From contig FCOD02000021.1 in NCBI GenBank assembly GCA_001544655.2, forward strand, positions 38,528 through 102,527: DNA of 64,000 bases. The letters run 5' to 3'. Below are positions 40,070-59,078 of the stretch, in pieces (positions within the stretch are counted from its first letter, which is position 1; every line of letters starts with the position of its first letter). The notes below the pieces were generated by a model that was not told where the DNA came from, made no database searches, and saw only the letters and a list, made by a program, of their open reading frames with translations. This stretch comes from Caballeronia turbans (GTDB lineage Bacteria > Pseudomonadota > Gammaproteobacteria > Burkholderiales > Burkholderiaceae). The translations under genes were made by a program, and so were the position numbers.

Positions 40070-40897
40070 TTAACGCTTGTGACGGCGCTGGACGATCATC
40101 GTCGTCGTGCGCTTGTTGCTGCGGGTGCGATAGCCCTTCGTCGGCGTGCCCCACGGGCTCACCGGATCGCGACCTGCTGCCGTGCGGCCTTCACCACCAC
40201 CGTGCGGGTGATCGATCGGGTTCATTGCAACACCGCGCACCGTCGGACGGATACCGCGCCAGCGGTTTGCACCAGCCTTACCGATTTGACGGAGGCTATG
40301 CTCTTCGTTACCCACTTCGCCGATCGTCGCGCGGCACTCGACGTGCACGCGGCGGATTTCGCCCGAACGCAGACGCACTTGAGCGTAGACGCCTTCGCGA
40401 GCCAGCAGCATCGCCGACGTACCGGCCGAACGTGCGATTTGCGCACCCTTGCCCGGAAGCATTTCGATGCAGTGGATCGTGGTACCGACCGGGATGTTGC
40501 GGATCGGCAGGGTGTTGCCTGCGCGGATCGGCGCTTCCGAACCGGACATCAGCTGCGCGCCAACGGCCACGCCCTTCGGCGCGATGATGTAGCGACGCTC
40601 GCCGTCTGCGTACAGAACCAGCGCGATGTTCGCGCTACGGTTCGGGTCGTACTCGAGACGCTCGACCTTCGCCGGAATGCCGTCCTTGTTGCGACGGAAA
40701 TCGACGATACGATAGTGCTGCTTGTGACCACCACCCTGGTGACGCGTGGTGATACGGCCGTTGTTGTTACGGCCCGCCGACTTGGATTGCGAGTCGAGCA
40801 GCGCCGCGTGCGGCTTCCCCTTGTGCAGATCCTTGTTGACGATCTTGACCATCGCGCGGCGACCCGGCGAGGTCGGCTTAACTTTCACGATTGCCAT
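40070..40897 (-). CDS. rplB: 50S ribosomal protein L2
   Basis: 275 residues. Contains the conserved [21 protein letters not shown] loop whose His lies near the peptidyl transferase centre, and the N-terminal [21 protein letters not shown]. Contacts 16S rRNA at an intersubunit bridge. Two bases before rplW on the coding strand. Confidence 0.99.
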   Translation of the reverse strand: MAIVKVKPTSPGRRAMVKIVNKDLHKGKPHAALLDSQSKSAGRNNNGRITTRHQGGGHKQHYRIVDFRRNKDGIPAKVERLEYDPNRSANIALVLYADGERRYIIAPKGVAVGAQLMSGSEAPIRAGNTLPIRNIPVGTTIHCIEMLPGKGAQIARSAGTSAMLLAREGVYAQVRLRSGEIRRVHVECRATIGEVGNEEHSLRQIGKAGANRWRGIRPTVRGVAMNPIDHPHGGGEGRTAAGRDPVSPWGTPTKGYRTRSNKRTTTMIVQRRHKR

Positions 40898-40899
40898 GA

Positions 40900-41214
40900 T
40901 TACTTGGCCTCCGCTTCAAAGTTGATTTCCTGGCCGGGCTTCAGGCAGACGTACGCCTTCTTCACGTCCTTGCGCTTGCCGTTGAAGCGGCCAAAGCGCT
41001 TTGCCTTGCCCTTCGTGACGAGCACGTTGACGGAATTGACTTCGACCTTGAACAGCAGCTCGACAGCAGCCTTTACTTCCTGCTTCGTGGCGTCCGGCGC
41101 GACTTCGAACACGACTTGTTCGTTCTTGTCGGCAACCAGCGTCGCCTTTTCGGAGATCACCGGCGCGAGCAGAACTTGCATCAAACGATGATCGTTTTTG
41201 CGAACTTCGCTCAT
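40900..41214 (-). CDS. rplW: 50S ribosomal protein L23
   Basis: 104 residues: [54 protein letters not shown]. Exit-tunnel protein that docks trigger factor and SRP. The ATG overlaps the rplD stop by four bases; an open frame continues upstream but is a shadow of rplD. Confidence 0.99.
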   Translation of the reverse strand: MSEVRKNDHRLMQVLLAPVISEKATLVADKNEQVVFEVAPDATKQEVKAAVELLFKVEVNSVNVLVTKGKAKRFGRFNGKRKDVKKAYVCLKPGQEINFEAEAK

Positions 41215-41831
41215 GACAGCAACTCCTCGATCTGAGCGACCGCAGCCTTCGTGATCAGAATCTTCTTGAAGTAGATCAGCGAGAGCGGGTCGGCGTAACG
41301 CGGCTCGACAACCGCCACGTGGGCCAGGTTGCGCGACGCGAGGTACAGGTTCTCGTCGACCGTATCGGTAATCACCAACACGGATTCGAGACCCATCGCC
41401 TTGAATTTTTCGGCCAACAGCTTGGTCTTCGGGGCTTCGAGCGCGAGGTCTTCGACCACGGCGATGCGGCCTTCGCGAGCCAGCTGCGAGAAGATCGAGC
41501 AGAGGCCTGCACGATGCATCTTCTTGTTGACCTTGTGCGAGAAGTTTTCTTCCGGCGAGTTCGGGAAAATGCGACCACCGCCACGCCACAACGGGCTCGA
41601 CGACATACCGGCACGAGCGCGGCCCGTACCCTTCTGACGCCACGGCTTCTTGGTGGTGTGCTTGACCTGCTCGCGGTCCTTCTGCGCGCGGTTACCGCTA
41701 CGTGCGTTCGCCTGATAAGCGACGACGACCTGGTGAATCAGGGCTTCGTTGTAATCGCGACCGAACACGACGTCCGATGCGTTCACGCCAGCGCCTTCCT
41801 GACCATTGGCATTCAGGAGCTTAAGTTCCAT
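41211..41831 (-). CDS. rplD: 50S ribosomal protein L4
   Basis: 206 residues. The tunnel loop [20 protein letters not shown] is intact. In E. coli L4 represses its own operon by attenuation. ATG overlaps the rplC stop (TAATG). Confidence 0.99.
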   Translation of the reverse strand: MELKLLNANGQEGAGVNASDVVFGRDYNEALIHQVVVAYQANARSGNRAQKDREQVKHTTKKPWRQKGTGRARAGMSSSPLWRGGGRIFPNSPEENFSHKVNKKMHRAGLCSIFSQLAREGRIAVVEDLALEAPKTKLLAEKFKAMGLESVLVITDTVDENLYLASRNLAHVAVVEPRYADPLSLIYFKKILITKAAVAQIEELLS

Positions 41832-42490
41832 TATTTCGCTCCTTTCACAGCACGCGTCTTGACGGCCGGGGTCACGAAGACCTTGCCGCCCTTCGCACCC
41901 GGAACAGCACCGCGGACGAGCAGAAGATTACGCTCAGCGTCGATGCGGGCGATTTCGAGATTTTGAACCGTGACGGTGACGTCACCGAGGTGACCCGTCA
42001 TGCGCTTACCCGGAAACACGCGACCCGGATCCTGCGCCATACCGATCGAACCCGGGACGTTGTGCGAACGCGAGTTACCGTGCGTTGCCCGGCCCGAGGC
42101 GAAGTTGTAGCGCTTGATCGTGCCGGCATAACCCTTACCGATCGACGTGCCTTGCACGTCAACCTTCTGGCCGACTTCGAAGATGTCCGTACCGATAACG
42201 GCGCCGTTCGACAGTTCGCCTGCCTTGGCCGTTTCGATATGGAATTCCTTGAGGATTTCACCGGCTTGAACGCCGGCTTTGGCGAGATGACCCGCCAGAG
42301 GCTTCGTCACGCGAGACGCGCGGCGAGCACCGAATGCAACCTGAACGGCGGTATAACCATCCGTTTCAACGGTCTTGATCTGCGTCACGCGGTTGTCCGA
42401 CACGTCCAGCACGGTGACGGGGATCGAATCCCCTTCAGGCGTGAAGATACGGGTCATGCCAACCTTGCGACCTACGAGTCCAAGGCTCAT
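41831..42490 (-). CDS. rplC: 50S ribosomal protein L3
   Basis: 219 residues: [20 protein letters not shown], then [40 protein letters not shown] (the PTC-reaching loop). ATG at 42490 has GGAG six bases upstream; a start six codons earlier is open but lies over that site. The 210-base gap to rpsJ holds a nested promoter/hairpin. Confidence 0.99.
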   Translation of the reverse strand: MSLGLVGRKVGMTRIFTPEGDSIPVTVLDVSDNRVTQIKTVETDGYTAVQVAFGARRASRVTKPLAGHLAKAGVQAGEILKEFHIETAKAGELSNGAVIGTDIFEVGQKVDVQGTSIGKGYAGTIKRYNFASGRATHGNSRSHNVPGSIGMAQDPGRVFPGKRMTGHLGDVTVTVQNLEIARIDAERNLLLVRGAVPGAKGGKVFVTPAVKTRAVKGAK

Positions 42491-42597
42491 CGTTTTCTCC
42501 ATTCCCAACTGCGATTGGTCGGGGCTGATTTACAAATGCCGGCTTCGTTACGAGAAACTGGGGCGGCTTTCTTGCGTCTTTTTCGTGCGCATAGGCG

Positions 42598-42639
42598 CGA
42601 AAAGCCTTGGAGTATAACAAGGCTTTTCGAATCCCGCAA
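42598..42639 (-). promoter_or_regulatory. Sigma-70 promoter nested in a 12-bp inverted repeat, rpsJ/rplC junction
   Basis: Minus-strand promoter: -35 TTGCGG (42634-42639), 17-base spacer, -10 TATACT (42611-42616). The -10 lies in the 8-base loop (and two bases of one arm) of a perfect 12-bp inverted repeat (cgaaaagccttg 42598-42609, caaggcttttcg 42618-42629). As RNA from rpsJ this is an A-tract, GC stem and U-tract, resembling an intrinsic terminator. Downstream leader to rplC is about 110 bases. Confidence 0.65.
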
Positions 42640-42700
42640 GCAATCAAAGACTTAGCACCTTCCGACGCGCCAGGAAGCGCGCCGGACATGCTTTTGGGAT

Positions 42701-43012
42701 TTACTGCAGCTTGATCTCGACGTCGACGCCAGCCGGCAGATCGAGCTTCATCAACGCGTCGACGGTCTTGTCCGTCGGATCGACGATGTCCATCAGGCGC
42801 TGGTGGGTACGGATTTCGAGCTGGTCGCGCGAGGTCTTGTTGACGTGCGGCGAACGCAGGATGTCAAAACGCTGAATACGCGTGGGCAGCGGCACCGGGC
42901 CACGGACGATCGCGCCAGTCCGCTTCGCCGTATCGACGATTTCGGCTGCCGATTGATCGATCAGACGATAGTCGAAAGCCTTCAGACGAATGCGGATTTT
43001 CTGGTTTTGCAT
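42701..43012 (-). CDS. rpsJ: 30S ribosomal protein S10 (NusE)
   Basis: 103 residues: [59 protein letters not shown]. Ribosomal protein and antitermination factor partner of NusB. It starts 141 bases after tuf ends and is cut off from rplC by the nested hairpin, so it may belong to the str/tuf transcript. Confidence 0.99.
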   Translation of the reverse strand: MQNQKIRIRLKAFDYRLIDQSAAEIVDTAKRTGAIVRGPVPLPTRIQRFDILRSPHVNKTSRDQLEIRTHQRLMDIVDPTDKTVDALMKLDLPAGVDVEIKLQ

Positions 43013-43153
43013 GGCGATTCCTTGAAAAGAGCGAGGCGGTATTGCACCGCACATTAGGCAAAAGAGCGTGGAACCGGACACTCGCTGAGGGCGAGCACCC
43101 GGCTCCAATCTGTACTTCAGTACTGCAACTTCAAATCGAGCGAATCGGAGATT

Positions 43154-44344
<1,191 letters not shown>

Positions 44345-44398
44345 GATTACCTTCTTTCAAAGTTTGGTTATCGGTTAAAGCTTGTGGCTTGCGCCGAA

Positions 44399-46501
<2,103 letters not shown>

Positions 46502-46619
46502 TTTCGATCCTTTTTCGGTCGACGCGCCTGCGAATGCGAGCGCGCCCTAACACAAACGGGCGAGGCGCCTGGAGTAGCGCACCCGCCCTGATTTTTCCGT
46601 TTGCTCTACGAGCGGGAGC

Positions 46620-47090
46620 TTAGAAACGGAAGTGCGAGAATGCCTTGTTGGCCTCTGCCATGCGGTGAACTTCATCGCGCTTCTTCATCGCGCCGCCACG
46701 GCCTTCAGCCGCTTCGGAGAGTTCACCTGCCAGGCGCAGGGCCATCGACTTTTCGCTGCGCTTCTTCGCGGCTTCACGCAACCAACGCATCGCCAATGCC
46801 ATACGACGCGAGGGACGCACTTCGACCGGAACCTGATAGTTGGCACCACCAACGCGACGGCTCTTCACTTCGACCACCGGCTTCACGTTGTTGAGCGCAA
46901 CCGTGAACACTTCCAGCGGGTCCTTGCCACCCTTGGTCTGGATCTGTTCAAAAGCGCCGTACACGATACGCTCGGCAACCGACTTCTTGCCGGAGAGCAT
47001 CAGCACGTTCATGAACTTGGCTACATCTACGTTACCGAACTTCGGATCCGGCAACACTTCCCGCTTGGGGACTTCGCGACGACGCGGCAT
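46620..47090 (-). CDS. rpsG: 30S ribosomal protein S7
   Basis: 156 residues: [60 protein letters not shown]. Nucleates the 30S head. In E. coli S7 represses the str operon. The 188-base gap to rpsL shows no clear hairpin or gene. Confidence 0.99.
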   Translation of the reverse strand: MPRRREVPKREVLPDPKFGNVDVAKFMNVLMLSGKKSVAERIVYGAFEQIQTKGGKDPLEVFTVALNNVKPVVEVKSRRVGGANYQVPVEVRPSRRMALAMRWLREAAKKRSEKSMALRLAGELSEAAEGRGGAMKKRDEVHRMAEANKAFSHFRF

Positions 47091-47278
47091 GATTCTTCCT
47101 TTACTTTTTCAGTTGGAGCTGATTCTCAACTCCGCGGCCACCAACAAACCCGATCCATCTATTCGACTAAACCAGCTTGGCCGGGTGACCACTTACTCGA
47201 CAGCACCGGCACTTCCGGCACCACCGCCTTAACCGCCTTGCGGCAACCTGATTCCTGATTCTTACTTCCGACCGCGAC

Positions 47279-47659
47279 TTACTTGCCGGCCTTCGCGCGC
47301 TTCGCACCGTACTTCGAGCGAGCTTGCTTACGATCCTTGACGCCCTGGGTATCCAGCGAGCCGCGAACCATGTGGTAACGCACACCCGGCAAGTCCTTCA
47401 CACGGCCGCCGCGGATCAGCACAACCGAGTGCTCTTGCAGGTTGTGGCCTTCACCGCCGATGTACGAAATGACTTCGAAGCCGTTCGTCAGACGAACCTT
47501 GGCGACTTTACGGAGTGCCGAGTTCGGCTTCTTCGGCGTCGTGGTGTACACGCGAGTGCACACGCCACGACGCTGAGGGCAGTCCTGCAGGGCCGGCGAC
47601 TTGCTTTTCGTCGTTTCCGACGCGCGGCCTTTGCGAACCAGTTGATTGATGGTTGGCAT
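47279..47659 (-). CDS. rpsL: 30S ribosomal protein S12
   Basis: 126 residues: [39 protein letters not shown] and the [13 protein letters not shown] loop. Lys43 and Lys88, the residues usually changed in streptomycin-resistant mutants, are both present. First gene of the str operon with a leader of about 140 bases. Confidence 0.99.
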   Translation of the reverse strand: MPTINQLVRKGRASETTKSKSPALQDCPQRRGVCTRVYTTTPKKPNSALRKVAKVRLTNGFEVISYIGGEGHNLQEHSVVLIRGGRVKDLPGVRYHMVRGSLDTQGVKDRKQARSKYGAKRAKAGK

Positions 47660-47807
47660 TGTTTAATCCTAAAAATGAACAAAATCCGCGAAACTCTTTC
47701 GGGCAAAGCGAAAAGAGCTACGCGTTTGACTATCTCGCCGATGAATTCCGCCATTCACACCCGGCGCTGAGCCAGGCCCAAAGTCGGACCGAGAACGAGA
47801 ACCAAGC

Positions 47808-47837
47808 ATGATATTCCGAAAATCGCAATCGGGTCAA
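47808..47837 (-). promoter_or_regulatory. Probable str operon promoter
   Basis: Minus-strand -35 TTGACC (47832-47837), 18-base spacer, -10 TATCAT (47808-47813), about 150 bases before rpsL. The best sigma-70 match in the recQ-rpsL gap (47660-47877); no gene is seen in that gap. Confidence 0.6.
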
Positions 47838-47877
47838 TAGGTTGCGATGATTTCGACGGCTTTTCGCAAGCCAGACA

Positions 47878-49725
47878 TCAGTCGGAGCCGACAACGGCGA
47901 GCAATTCGTCGCCGAAGCGCTCCAACTTGCGCACGCCGATCCCGGGAATGTGGCGCAGATCGTCGATCGTGTCGGGATCGCTGCGGACGATCTCGGCGAG
48001 CGTGGCATCGTGGAAGATGACGTAGGCCGGCACGCCGTCGCTCTTCGCGGTCTCTGCGCGCCAGGCGCGCAGGCGCTCCCAACGCGCCCTTTCGCGTGCC
48101 GACATGCCGGCGGTCGGATCCGCGCGTTCACCAGTACGGCTGGAGGACTGGCGCGCCCGAGTCGGCTTCACATACTTGCGCAGCGTGACTTGCTCTTCGC
48201 CCTTCAGCACGGGCTTGCTGGCGTCGGTCAGCACGAGCGCGCCGAAACCGTCGTGATCGACAGCGAGATAGCCGAACGCGACGAGTTGCCGGAACACGGC
48301 GCGCCATTCGGGTTCGGAGAGCGCGGCGCCGACGCCGAAGGTCGATATCTTCTCGTGTCCGCGCTGCAGGACTTTCTCACTGCGGGTACCACGAAGGATG
48401 TCGATGAGATGGCCCGCGCCGAAATGGAACCCGCTCGCTTTCTGCGCACGATACACGCACGACAGCGCCATTTGCGCTTCGCGGGTGGCATCGAATGACG
48501 CGGGCGGCTCGAGACATGTATCGCAGTTGCCGCACGGCTTGCTCGTCTCGCCAAAATACGCGAGGAGGCGCACGCGACGACAGGACGCCGCCTCACACAG
48601 ACCCAGCAAGGCATCGAGCTTGCCGCTCTGCACACGCTTGTGTGCGTCGTCAGCCTCGGATTCGTCGATCATCTTGCGCTGTTGCACGACGTCGCCCAGC
48701 CCGTACGCCATCCATGCGTTCGCCGGCAGACCGTCGCGGCCGGCGCGGCCCGTCTCCTGGTAATAGCCTTCGACGCTCTTGGGCAAATCCAGATGCGCGA
48801 CGAAGCGGACATCCGGTTTATCGATGCCCATGCCGAACGCGATCGTCGCGCACATGACGATGCCTTCCTCGCGCTGAAACATCTCCTGATGCTTCTGGCG
48901 CGTCTCGAACTCCATGCCCGCGTGGTAAGGCAGCGCGCGGATGCCCTGGCCTTTCAGCCAGTCCGCGGTTTCCTCGACTTTCCGCCGCGACAGGCAATAC
49001 ACGACGCCCGCATCGGTCGTGCCGTCCTTGTTCGTATGCTCGGCGCGGATGAAATCGAGCAGTTGCGAACGCGCGTTGTCCTTCTCGACGATCCGATAGC
49101 GAATGTTCGGCCGATCGAAACTGGAAACGAATATGCGCGCATCGTCCAGCGCGAGCCGATGGACGATCTCATCGCGCGTGATCGCATCGGCAGTCGCGGT
49201 GAGCGCGATCCGCGGCACATCCGGAAACCGCTCGTGCAGCACGGAAAGCTGGATGTACTCAGGACGGAAATCGTGCCCCCATTGCGACACGCAATGCGCT
49301 TCGTCGATGGCGAAAAGTCCGACGCGCGCGCGCTCGAGCAGTTCGAGAAAGCGCGGCGTCATCAGGCGTTCGGGTGCGACGTAAAGGAGATCGATGTCGC
49401 CTTCGCGCAGCGCCCGCTCGGTGGCCGCGGCCTCCGCGCCCGACAAAGTCGAATTCAGATATGCGGCGCGCACGCCGACTTCCGTCAGAGCCGCGACCTG
49501 GTCCTGCATCAGCGCGATCAATGGCGACACCACGATACCCGCGCCGAGCCCGGCCTCGCTGCGCACGAGCGAGGGAATCTGGTAGCACAGCGACTTGCCG
49601 CCGCCCGTCGGCATCAGCACGAGCGAATCGCCGCCGTTCGCGACATGCTCGACGATCTCCGCCTGTTGTCCGCGAAATGCGGGATAGCCGAAGATTTCGT
49701 TGAGTATTTCGAGCGACCGAGCCAT
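47878..49725 (-). CDS. recQ: ATP-dependent DNA helicase RecQ
   Basis: 615 residues, superfamily 2 3'-5' helicase. Motif 0 [10 protein letters not shown], motif [15 protein letters not shown], motif II DEAH in [19 protein letters not shown], motif [12 protein letters not shown]. The zinc-binding RecQ-Ct domain has Cys in [10 protein letters not shown] and CGNCDTC, then the winged helix. A C-terminal HRDC domain ends in [24 protein letters not shown]. It sits between the rpoC terminator and the str promoter. A possible extended -10 (TGGTAGAAT, minus strand, 49763-49771) is near its start. Confidence 0.97.
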   Translation of the reverse strand: MARSLEILNEIFGYPAFRGQQAEIVEHVANGGDSLVLMPTGGGKSLCYQIPSLVRSEAGLGAGIVVSPLIALMQDQVAALTEVGVRAAYLNSTLSGAEAAATERALREGDIDLLYVAPERLMTPRFLELLERARVGLFAIDEAHCVSQWGHDFRPEYIQLSVLHERFPDVPRIALTATADAITRDEIVHRLALDDARIFVSSFDRPNIRYRIVEKDNARSQLLDFIRAEHTNKDGTTDAGVVYCLSRRKVEETADWLKGQGIRALPYHAGMEFETRQKHQEMFQREEGIVMCATIAFGMGIDKPDVRFVAHLDLPKSVEGYYQETGRAGRDGLPANAWMAYGLGDVVQQRKMIDESEADDAHKRVQSGKLDALLGLCEAASCRRVRLLAYFGETSKPCGNCDTCLEPPASFDATREAQMALSCVYRAQKASGFHFGAGHLIDILRGTRSEKVLQRGHEKISTFGVGAALSEPEWRAVFRQLVAFGYLAVDHDGFGALVLTDASKPVLKGEEQVTLRKYVKPTRARQSSSRTGERADPTAGMSARERARWERLRAWRAETAKSDGVPAYVIFHDATLAEIVRSDPDTIDDLRHIPGIGVRKLERFGDELLAVVGSD

Positions 49726-49826
49726 GGAAGAGGGATGTGCACTGCAACGTGAGAGATAACGAATTCTACCAACGCATCCGCGCGCGCCGAGGCGCAGGAA
49801 TATGTTGTTAGCCGAATGGCAGAGGC

Positions 49827-49861
49827 AAAAAAAAACCGCTCAGCCGAAGCTGAGCGGTTCG
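49827..49861 (-). terminator. Terminator after rpoC
   Basis: Perfect 10-bp stem aaccgctcag/ctgagcggtt with a 6-nt loop. On the minus strand it is followed by a run of T (A-tract at 49827-49835). Lies 23 bases after the rpoC stop and ends the rplKAJL-rpoBC unit. Confidence 0.93.
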
Positions 49862-49883
49862 TGGCTACTACAGCGAAAGACGC

Positions 49884-52800
49884 TTACTCGTTGGTATGCG
49901 GCTGCTGCTCCGCTGCCGGGGTTTCCGGCGTACCAAAGTCGAATGCCTCTTCGGCCGCGATCTGGTCGAAACGCTCGCGATCCGACGACTCCTTCGCCTT
50001 GCGTGCCTTGTGGAACGCGAGACCCGTACCAGCCGGAATCAGACGGCCGACGATCACGTTTTCCTTCAGGCCACGCAGATCATCGCGCTTGCCCATGATC
50101 GCCGCTTCGGTCAGCACGCGGGTCGTTTCCTGGAACGATGCCGCCGAGATGAACGAGTCGGTCGACAGCGATGCCTTCGTGATACCGAGCAGCACGTTGT
50201 CGTACGTCGCCGGACGCTTGTCTTCCGCGATCATCTTGTCGTTCTCGTCCAGCATGTCCGAACGTTCGACCTGCTCGCCCGGAATGAAGCGCGTATCGCC
50301 GTTGTCGACGATCTGCACACGACGCAGCATCTGACGCACGATCACTTCGATGTGCTTGTCGTTGATCTTCACGCCCTGCAGACGGTACACGTCCTGCACT
50401 TCGTCCACGATGTAGCGCGACAACGCCTCGATACCCTGCAGACGCAGGATGTCGTGCGGATCGGCAGGACCGTCGACGATCATTTCGCCCTTGTTGACGA
50501 CCTGACCATCGTGCACCAGCACCTGCTTTTCCTTCGCGATCAGGAACTCGTGCTGATTGCCCTCGAGATCCGTGATGACGAGACGCTGCTTGCCCTTCGT
50601 GTCCTTACCGAACGACGTCGTGCCCGTGACTTCCGCGAGAATACCCGCGTCCTTCGGCGAGCGCGCTTCGAACAGTTCGGCCACGCGCGGCAGACCACCG
50701 GTAATGTCACGCGTCTTCTGCGCTTCAACCGGGATACGCGCCAGCACTTCACCGACCTGCACTTGCTGACCATCCTTCACGGTGATCAGTGCGCCGACCT
50801 GGAAGCCGATCTGCACCGAATGCTCGGTGTTCGGGATCTTCACTTCCTCGCCGTTCGCGTCGAGCAGTTTCACCTGCGGGCGCACGCTCTTCGACGCTTG
50901 CGAGCCGCGACGCTTCACGTCGATCACGACCAGGGTCGAAAGACCAGTCACGTCGTCGATCTGCTTCGCAACGGTCACGCCTTCCTCGACGTTTTCGAAC
51001 TTCACCGTACCGCCCCACTCGGTGATGATCGGACGCGTCAGCGGATCCCATTGAGCCAGTTGCGCACCGGCCTTGATCTGCGCGCCGTCGAGTTGCAGCA
51101 GCGTCGCGCCGTACGGAACCTTGTGACGCTCACGCTCGCGACCGAAGTCGTCCGCGATGATCGCCTCGCCCGAACGCGAGATGACGACCTGCTCGCCCTT
51201 CGCGTTGGTGACGTAACGCATCGTCGCCGTGAAGCGCACCGTACCGTTCGACTTCGCTTCGACCGTCGAAGCAACCGCCGCACGCGATGCCGCACCACCG
51301 ATGTGGAACGTACGCATCGTCAGCTGCGTGCCCGGCTCACCGATCGACTGCGCAGCGATCACGCCCACTGCCTCACCGACGTTCACGCGCGAACCGCGGC
51401 CGAGGTCCCGGCCGTAGCACGCGGCGCACAGGCCATAGCGCGTTTCGCAGGTCAGCGGCGTGCGCACGCGCACTTCGTCGATGCCGAGGCGTTCGATTTC
51501 CTCGACCGCGTCTTCGTCGAGCAGATCGCCCGACGCGTACAGCGTTTCCTGCGTTTCCGGATTGACGACGTCCGCCACCGCGACACGACCGAGAATACGG
51601 TCACGCAGCGCTTCGACGACTTCACCGCCTTCGACCAACGCCTTCATCGCCACGCCGTTCGAGGTGCCGCAATCGTCTTCGACGACGACCAAGTCCTGCG
51701 TCACATCGACGAGACGACGCGTCAGGTAGCCCGAGTTCGCAGTCTTCAGTGCCGTATCCGCCAGACCCTTACGAGCGCCGTGCGTCGAGATGAAGTACTG
51801 CAACACGTTCAGACCTTCGCGGAAGTTCGCGGTGATCGGCGTCTCGATAATCGAGCCGTCCGGCTTCGCCATCAGGCCGCGCATACCCGCGAGCTGACGA
51901 ATCTGCACCGCGGAACCACGAGCGCCCGAGTCGGCCATCATGTAGATGGAGTTGAACGACTCCTGCTTCGTTTCGTTGCCGTCACGGTCGGTGACGGGTT
52001 CCGTCGCGAGCTGCTCCATCATCGCCTTGCCGACGCTTTCCGACGTCGCCGACCAGATGTCGACCACGTTGTTATAGCGTTCCTGCGCGGTGACGAGACC
52101 CGACATGTACTGACGGTCGTACTCCTTCACCTTCTTCGCAGCGTCGCCGACGATCGTCTCTTTCTGCGGCGGCACGAGCATGTCGTCCACGCAGATCGAG
52201 ATACCGGCGCGCGTTGCGAGGCGGAAGCCCATCTGCATCAGCTGGTCGGCGAAGATCACCGTCTCGCGCAGACCGCACTTGCGGAACGCCGTGTTGATCA
52301 GGCGCGAGATTTCCTTCTTCTTCAGCGGCTTGTTCAGCACCGAGAACGGCAGACCCGGCGGCAGAATCTCCGACAGGATCGAACGGCCGACCGTGGTCGC
52401 GTACAGCGAGATCTTCGGCACGAACGCCGGCGCGCCTTCGCTCGTGTCCTCGTTCGCCACCATTTCGGTGATACGCACGTTGACGCGCGAAGCCAGCTCG
52501 ACTTCCTTGTTTTCGTACGCGCGGATCACCTCCGACACGCCCGTGAACGTCATGCCTTCGCCCTTGCCGTTGATCGCTTCACGCGACGCGTAGTAAAGGC
52601 CCAGCACGATATCCTGCGACGGCACGATCGACGGATCGCCGTTCGCCGGGAACAGGACGTTGTTCGACGCCAGCATCAGCGTGCGCGCTTCCATCTGCGC
52701 TTCGAGCGACAGCGGCACGTGAACGGCCATCTGGTCACCGTCGAAGTCGGCGTTGAACGCCGCGCAGACGAGCGGGTGCAGCTGAATCGCCTTGCCTTCG

Positions 52801-54125
52801 ATCAGCACGGGCTCGAACGCCTGAATACCGAGACGGTGAAGCGTAGGCGCACGGTTCAGCATCACCGGATGCTCGCGGATCACCTCTTCGAGGATGTCCC
52901 ACACCACCGGCGTCTGGTTCTCGACTTCCTTCTTCGCGGCCTTGATGGTCGTCGCGACGCCCATCACTTCCAGCTTGTTGAAGATGAAAGGCTTGAACAG
53001 TTCGAGCGCCATCAGCTTCGGCAGACCGCACTGATGCAGCTTGAGCGTCGGACCCACCACGATCACCGAACGGCCGGAGTAGTCGACGCGCTTACCGAGC
53101 AGGTTCTGACGGAAACGACCGCCCTTACCCTTGATCATGTCGGCGAGCGACTTCAGCGGACGCTTGTTCGCGCCGGTCATCGCCTTGCCGCGACGGCCGT
53201 TGTCGAGCAGCGAATCGACGGCTTCCTGCAGCATCCGCTTTTCGTTGCGGACGATGATTTCAGGCGCCTTCAGTTCGAGCAGACGCTTCAACCGGTTGTT
53301 ACGGTTGATCACGCGGCGATACAGGTCGTTCAGATCCGACGTCGCGAAACGGCCGCCATCCAGCGGCACCAGCGGACGCAGTTCCGGCGGCAGCACCGGC
53401 AGCACTTCGAGCACCATCCAGTCAGGCTTGATGCCCGAGCGTTGGAAAGCCTCGAGCACCTTCAGGCGCTTCGCGTACTTCTTGATCTTCGCTTCCGAAC
53501 CCGTGTTCTTGAGTTCGGTGCGCAGCATTTCGACCTGTTCGTCGATGTTGATCGCGCGCAGCAGCTCGCGAACGCCTTCCGCACCCATTTCGGCACGGAA
53601 TTCGTCACCGTACTCTTCGACCTTGTTGTAGTAATCCTCTTCCGTCATGATCTGCCGCGCTTTCAGCGGCGTCATGCCCGGATCGATCACCACATAGGCT
53701 TCGAAGTACAGCACGCGCTCGATGTCGCGCAGCGTCATGTCGAGCACCATGCCCAGACGCGACGGCAACGACTTCAGGAACCAGATGTGCGCAACCGGCG
53801 AGGCCAGTTCGATGTGGCCCATCCGCTCACGACGCACCTTCGCCAGCGTCACTTCGACGCCGCACTTCTCGCAGATCACGCCACGGTGCTTCAGGCGCTT
53901 GTACTTGCCGCAAAGGCATTCGTAGTCCTTGATCGGACCAAAAATCTTCGCGCAGAACAGACCATCCCGCTCCGGCTTGAACGTGCGGTAGTTGATGGTC
54001 TCAGGCTTCTTCACTTCGCCGAACGACCAAGAACGAATCTTGTCGGGCGACGCGAGGCCGATCTTGATCGCATCAAAAACTTCTTCTTGTTGGACTTGCT
54101 TGAATAGATCGAGCAGAGCTTTCAT
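49884..54125 (-). CDS. rpoC: DNA-directed RNA polymerase beta' subunit
   Basis: 1413 residues. The N-terminal zinc site is [20 protein letters not shown] (about 70-90). The catalytic Mg triad is in [12 protein letters not shown], the bridge/trigger region follows [17 protein letters not shown], and the second zinc site is [16 protein letters not shown]. Length is standard for Burkholderia. 21 bases after rpoB. Confidence 0.99.
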   Translation of the reverse strand: MKALLDLFKQVQQEEVFDAIKIGLASPDKIRSWSFGEVKKPETINYRTFKPERDGLFCAKIFGPIKDYECLCGKYKRLKHRGVICEKCGVEVTLAKVRRERMGHIELASPVAHIWFLKSLPSRLGMVLDMTLRDIERVLYFEAYVVIDPGMTPLKARQIMTEEDYYNKVEEYGDEFRAEMGAEGVRELLRAINIDEQVEMLRTELKNTGSEAKIKKYAKRLKVLEAFQRSGIKPDWMVLEVLPVLPPELRPLVPLDGGRFATSDLNDLYRRVINRNNRLKRLLELKAPEIIVRNEKRMLQEAVDSLLDNGRRGKAMTGANKRPLKSLADMIKGKGGRFRQNLLGKRVDYSGRSVIVVGPTLKLHQCGLPKLMALELFKPFIFNKLEVMGVATTIKAAKKEVENQTPVVWDILEEVIREHPVMLNRAPTLHRLGIQAFEPVLIEGKAIQLHPLVCAAFNADFDGDQMAVHVPLSLEAQMEARTLMLASNNVLFPANGDPSIVPSQDIVLGLYYASREAINGKGEGMTFTGVSEVIRAYENKEVELASRVNVRITEMVANEDTSEGAPAFVPKISLYATTVGRSILSEILPPGLPFSVLNKPLKKKEISRLINTAFRKCGLRETVIFADQLMQMGFRLATRAGISICVDDMLVPPQKETIVGDAAKKVKEYDRQYMSGLVTAQERYNNVVDIWSATSESVGKAMMEQLATEPVTDRDGNETKQESFNSIYMMADSGARGSAVQIRQLAGMRGLMAKPDGSIIETPITANFREGLNVLQYFISTHGARKGLADTALKTANSGYLTRRLVDVTQDLVVVEDDCGTSNGVAMKALVEGGEVVEALRDRILGRVAVADVVNPETQETLYASGDLLDEDAVEEIERLGIDEVRVRTPLTCETRYGLCAACYGRDLGRGSRVNVGEAVGVIAAQSIGEPGTQLTMRTFHIGGAASRAAVASTVEAKSNGTVRFTATMRYVTNAKGEQVVISRSGEAIIADDFGRERERHKVPYGATLLQLDGAQIKAGAQLAQWDPLTRPIITEWGGTVKFENVEEGVTVAKQIDDVTGLSTLVVIDVKRRGSQASKSVRPQVKLLDANGEEVKIPNTEHSVQIGFQVGALITVKDGQQVQVGEVLARIPVEAQKTRDITGGLPRVAELFEARSPKDAGILAEVTGTTSFGKDTKGKQRLVITDLEGNQHEFLIAKEKQVLVHDGQVVNKGEMIVDGPADPHDILRLQGIEALSRYIVDEVQDVYRLQGVKINDKHIEVIVRQMLRRVQIVDNGDTRFIPGEQVERSDMLDENDKMIAEDKRPATYDNVLLGITKASLSTDSFISAASFQETTRVLTEAAIMGKRDDLRGLKENVIVGRLIPAGTGLAFHKARKAKESSDRERFDQIAAEEAFDFGTPETPAAEQQPHTNE

Positions 54126-54146
54126 TGCTTTCTCTCCGTAGTCCGA

Positions 54147-58253
<4,107 letters not shown>

Positions 58254-58620
58254 ACGATCTCCGAATCACGGCGGGCGTTACCGAGGCGGGATACCTCGAT
58301 GTCACAGCCCGGTGTTCACCGACTGAGACCCGCGCACGTGCCCGGGAGGACGCGCGAGCCTAGAAGCTTGGTGGTTGGCCGCTACCAACCGCTGGCTGAC
58401 GGCAGCGGATGCCTGTGTTTCCCGCTACCCGACCAAACTTGCCTTCTGCAGTCGCTTCAGAAGACAAAGAGAACAATCGGAAAAATCTGCCGCTCCGAAC
58501 GTTTTCTTTGGCTTCTGTGGAGACTTTCATGCTTGCCGACAAGCACAAAAACTGCGTCCCCACAAAGCACAAAAAGGCCGGCGGTGGAAAACCGCCAGCC
58601 TTCGCATAGCGCAATGAAAC
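58254..58620 (-). other. rplL-rpoB intergenic region with attenuator hairpin
   Basis: 367 bases without a gene between rplL and rpoB. A 12-bp hairpin with one U-G pair lies at 58574-58602 (minus-strand AAGGCTGGCGGT/ACCGCCGGCCTT), followed on the minus strand by T3 after the stem. In E. coli this junction holds a partial terminator and an RNase III site that set the ribosomal protein to polymerase ratio; the same role is inferred. No promoter was found by eye. Confidence 0.65.
58571..58602 (-). terminator. Partial terminator (attenuator) after rplL
   Basis: Twelve-base-pair stem with a 5-nt loop, ending in TTTTT on the minus strand, 18 bases after the rplL stop. It probably lets part of the transcription continue into rpoBC, since no strong promoter is visible downstream. 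Confidence 0.65.
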
Positions 58621-58995
58621 TTACTTGATTTCAGCCTTCGCGCCTGCGTCTTCCAGCTTCTTCTTGGCTTCTTCAGCAGCAGCCTTGGGCACCGCTTCCT
58701 TGATGGGCTTCGGTGCGCCGTCGACCAGATCCTTCGCTTCCTTCAGGCCGAGACCCGTCAGTTCACGAACTGCCTTGATCACGGAAACCTTGTTCGCGCC
58801 TGCTTCGAGCAGGTTGACCGTGAACTCGGTTTGCTCTTCGACTGCAGCAGCTGCGCCGCCACCTGCCGGGCCAGCAACTGCGACAGCAGCAGCCGACACG
58901 CCAAACTTCTCTTCGAACGCCTTGACCAGTTCGTTCAGTTCGAGAACCGACATCGAGCCAACGGCTTCCAGGATGTCTTCTTTTGCGATTGCCAT
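58621..58995 (-). CDS. rplL: 50S ribosomal protein L7/L12
   Basis: 124 residues: N-terminal dimerisation helices ([20 protein letters not shown]), Ala/Gly-rich hinge ([19 protein letters not shown]) and the C-terminal factor-binding domain ([20 protein letters not shown]). Stalk protein present in several copies per ribosome. 83 bases after rplJ. Confidence 0.99.
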   Translation of the reverse strand: MAIAKEDILEAVGSMSVLELNELVKAFEEKFGVSAAAVAVAGPAGGGAAAAVEEQTEFTVNLLEAGANKVSVIKAVRELTGLGLKEAKDLVDGAPKPIKEAVPKAAAEEAKKKLEDAGAKAEIK

Positions 58996-59078
58996 TTGAA
59001 ATACTCCTAAATTGAATTCGGATCGAGCTAGCGATCTAGCTAATACCTAACTGAGCAACTGGTGCCCAAGCGTGTGCG

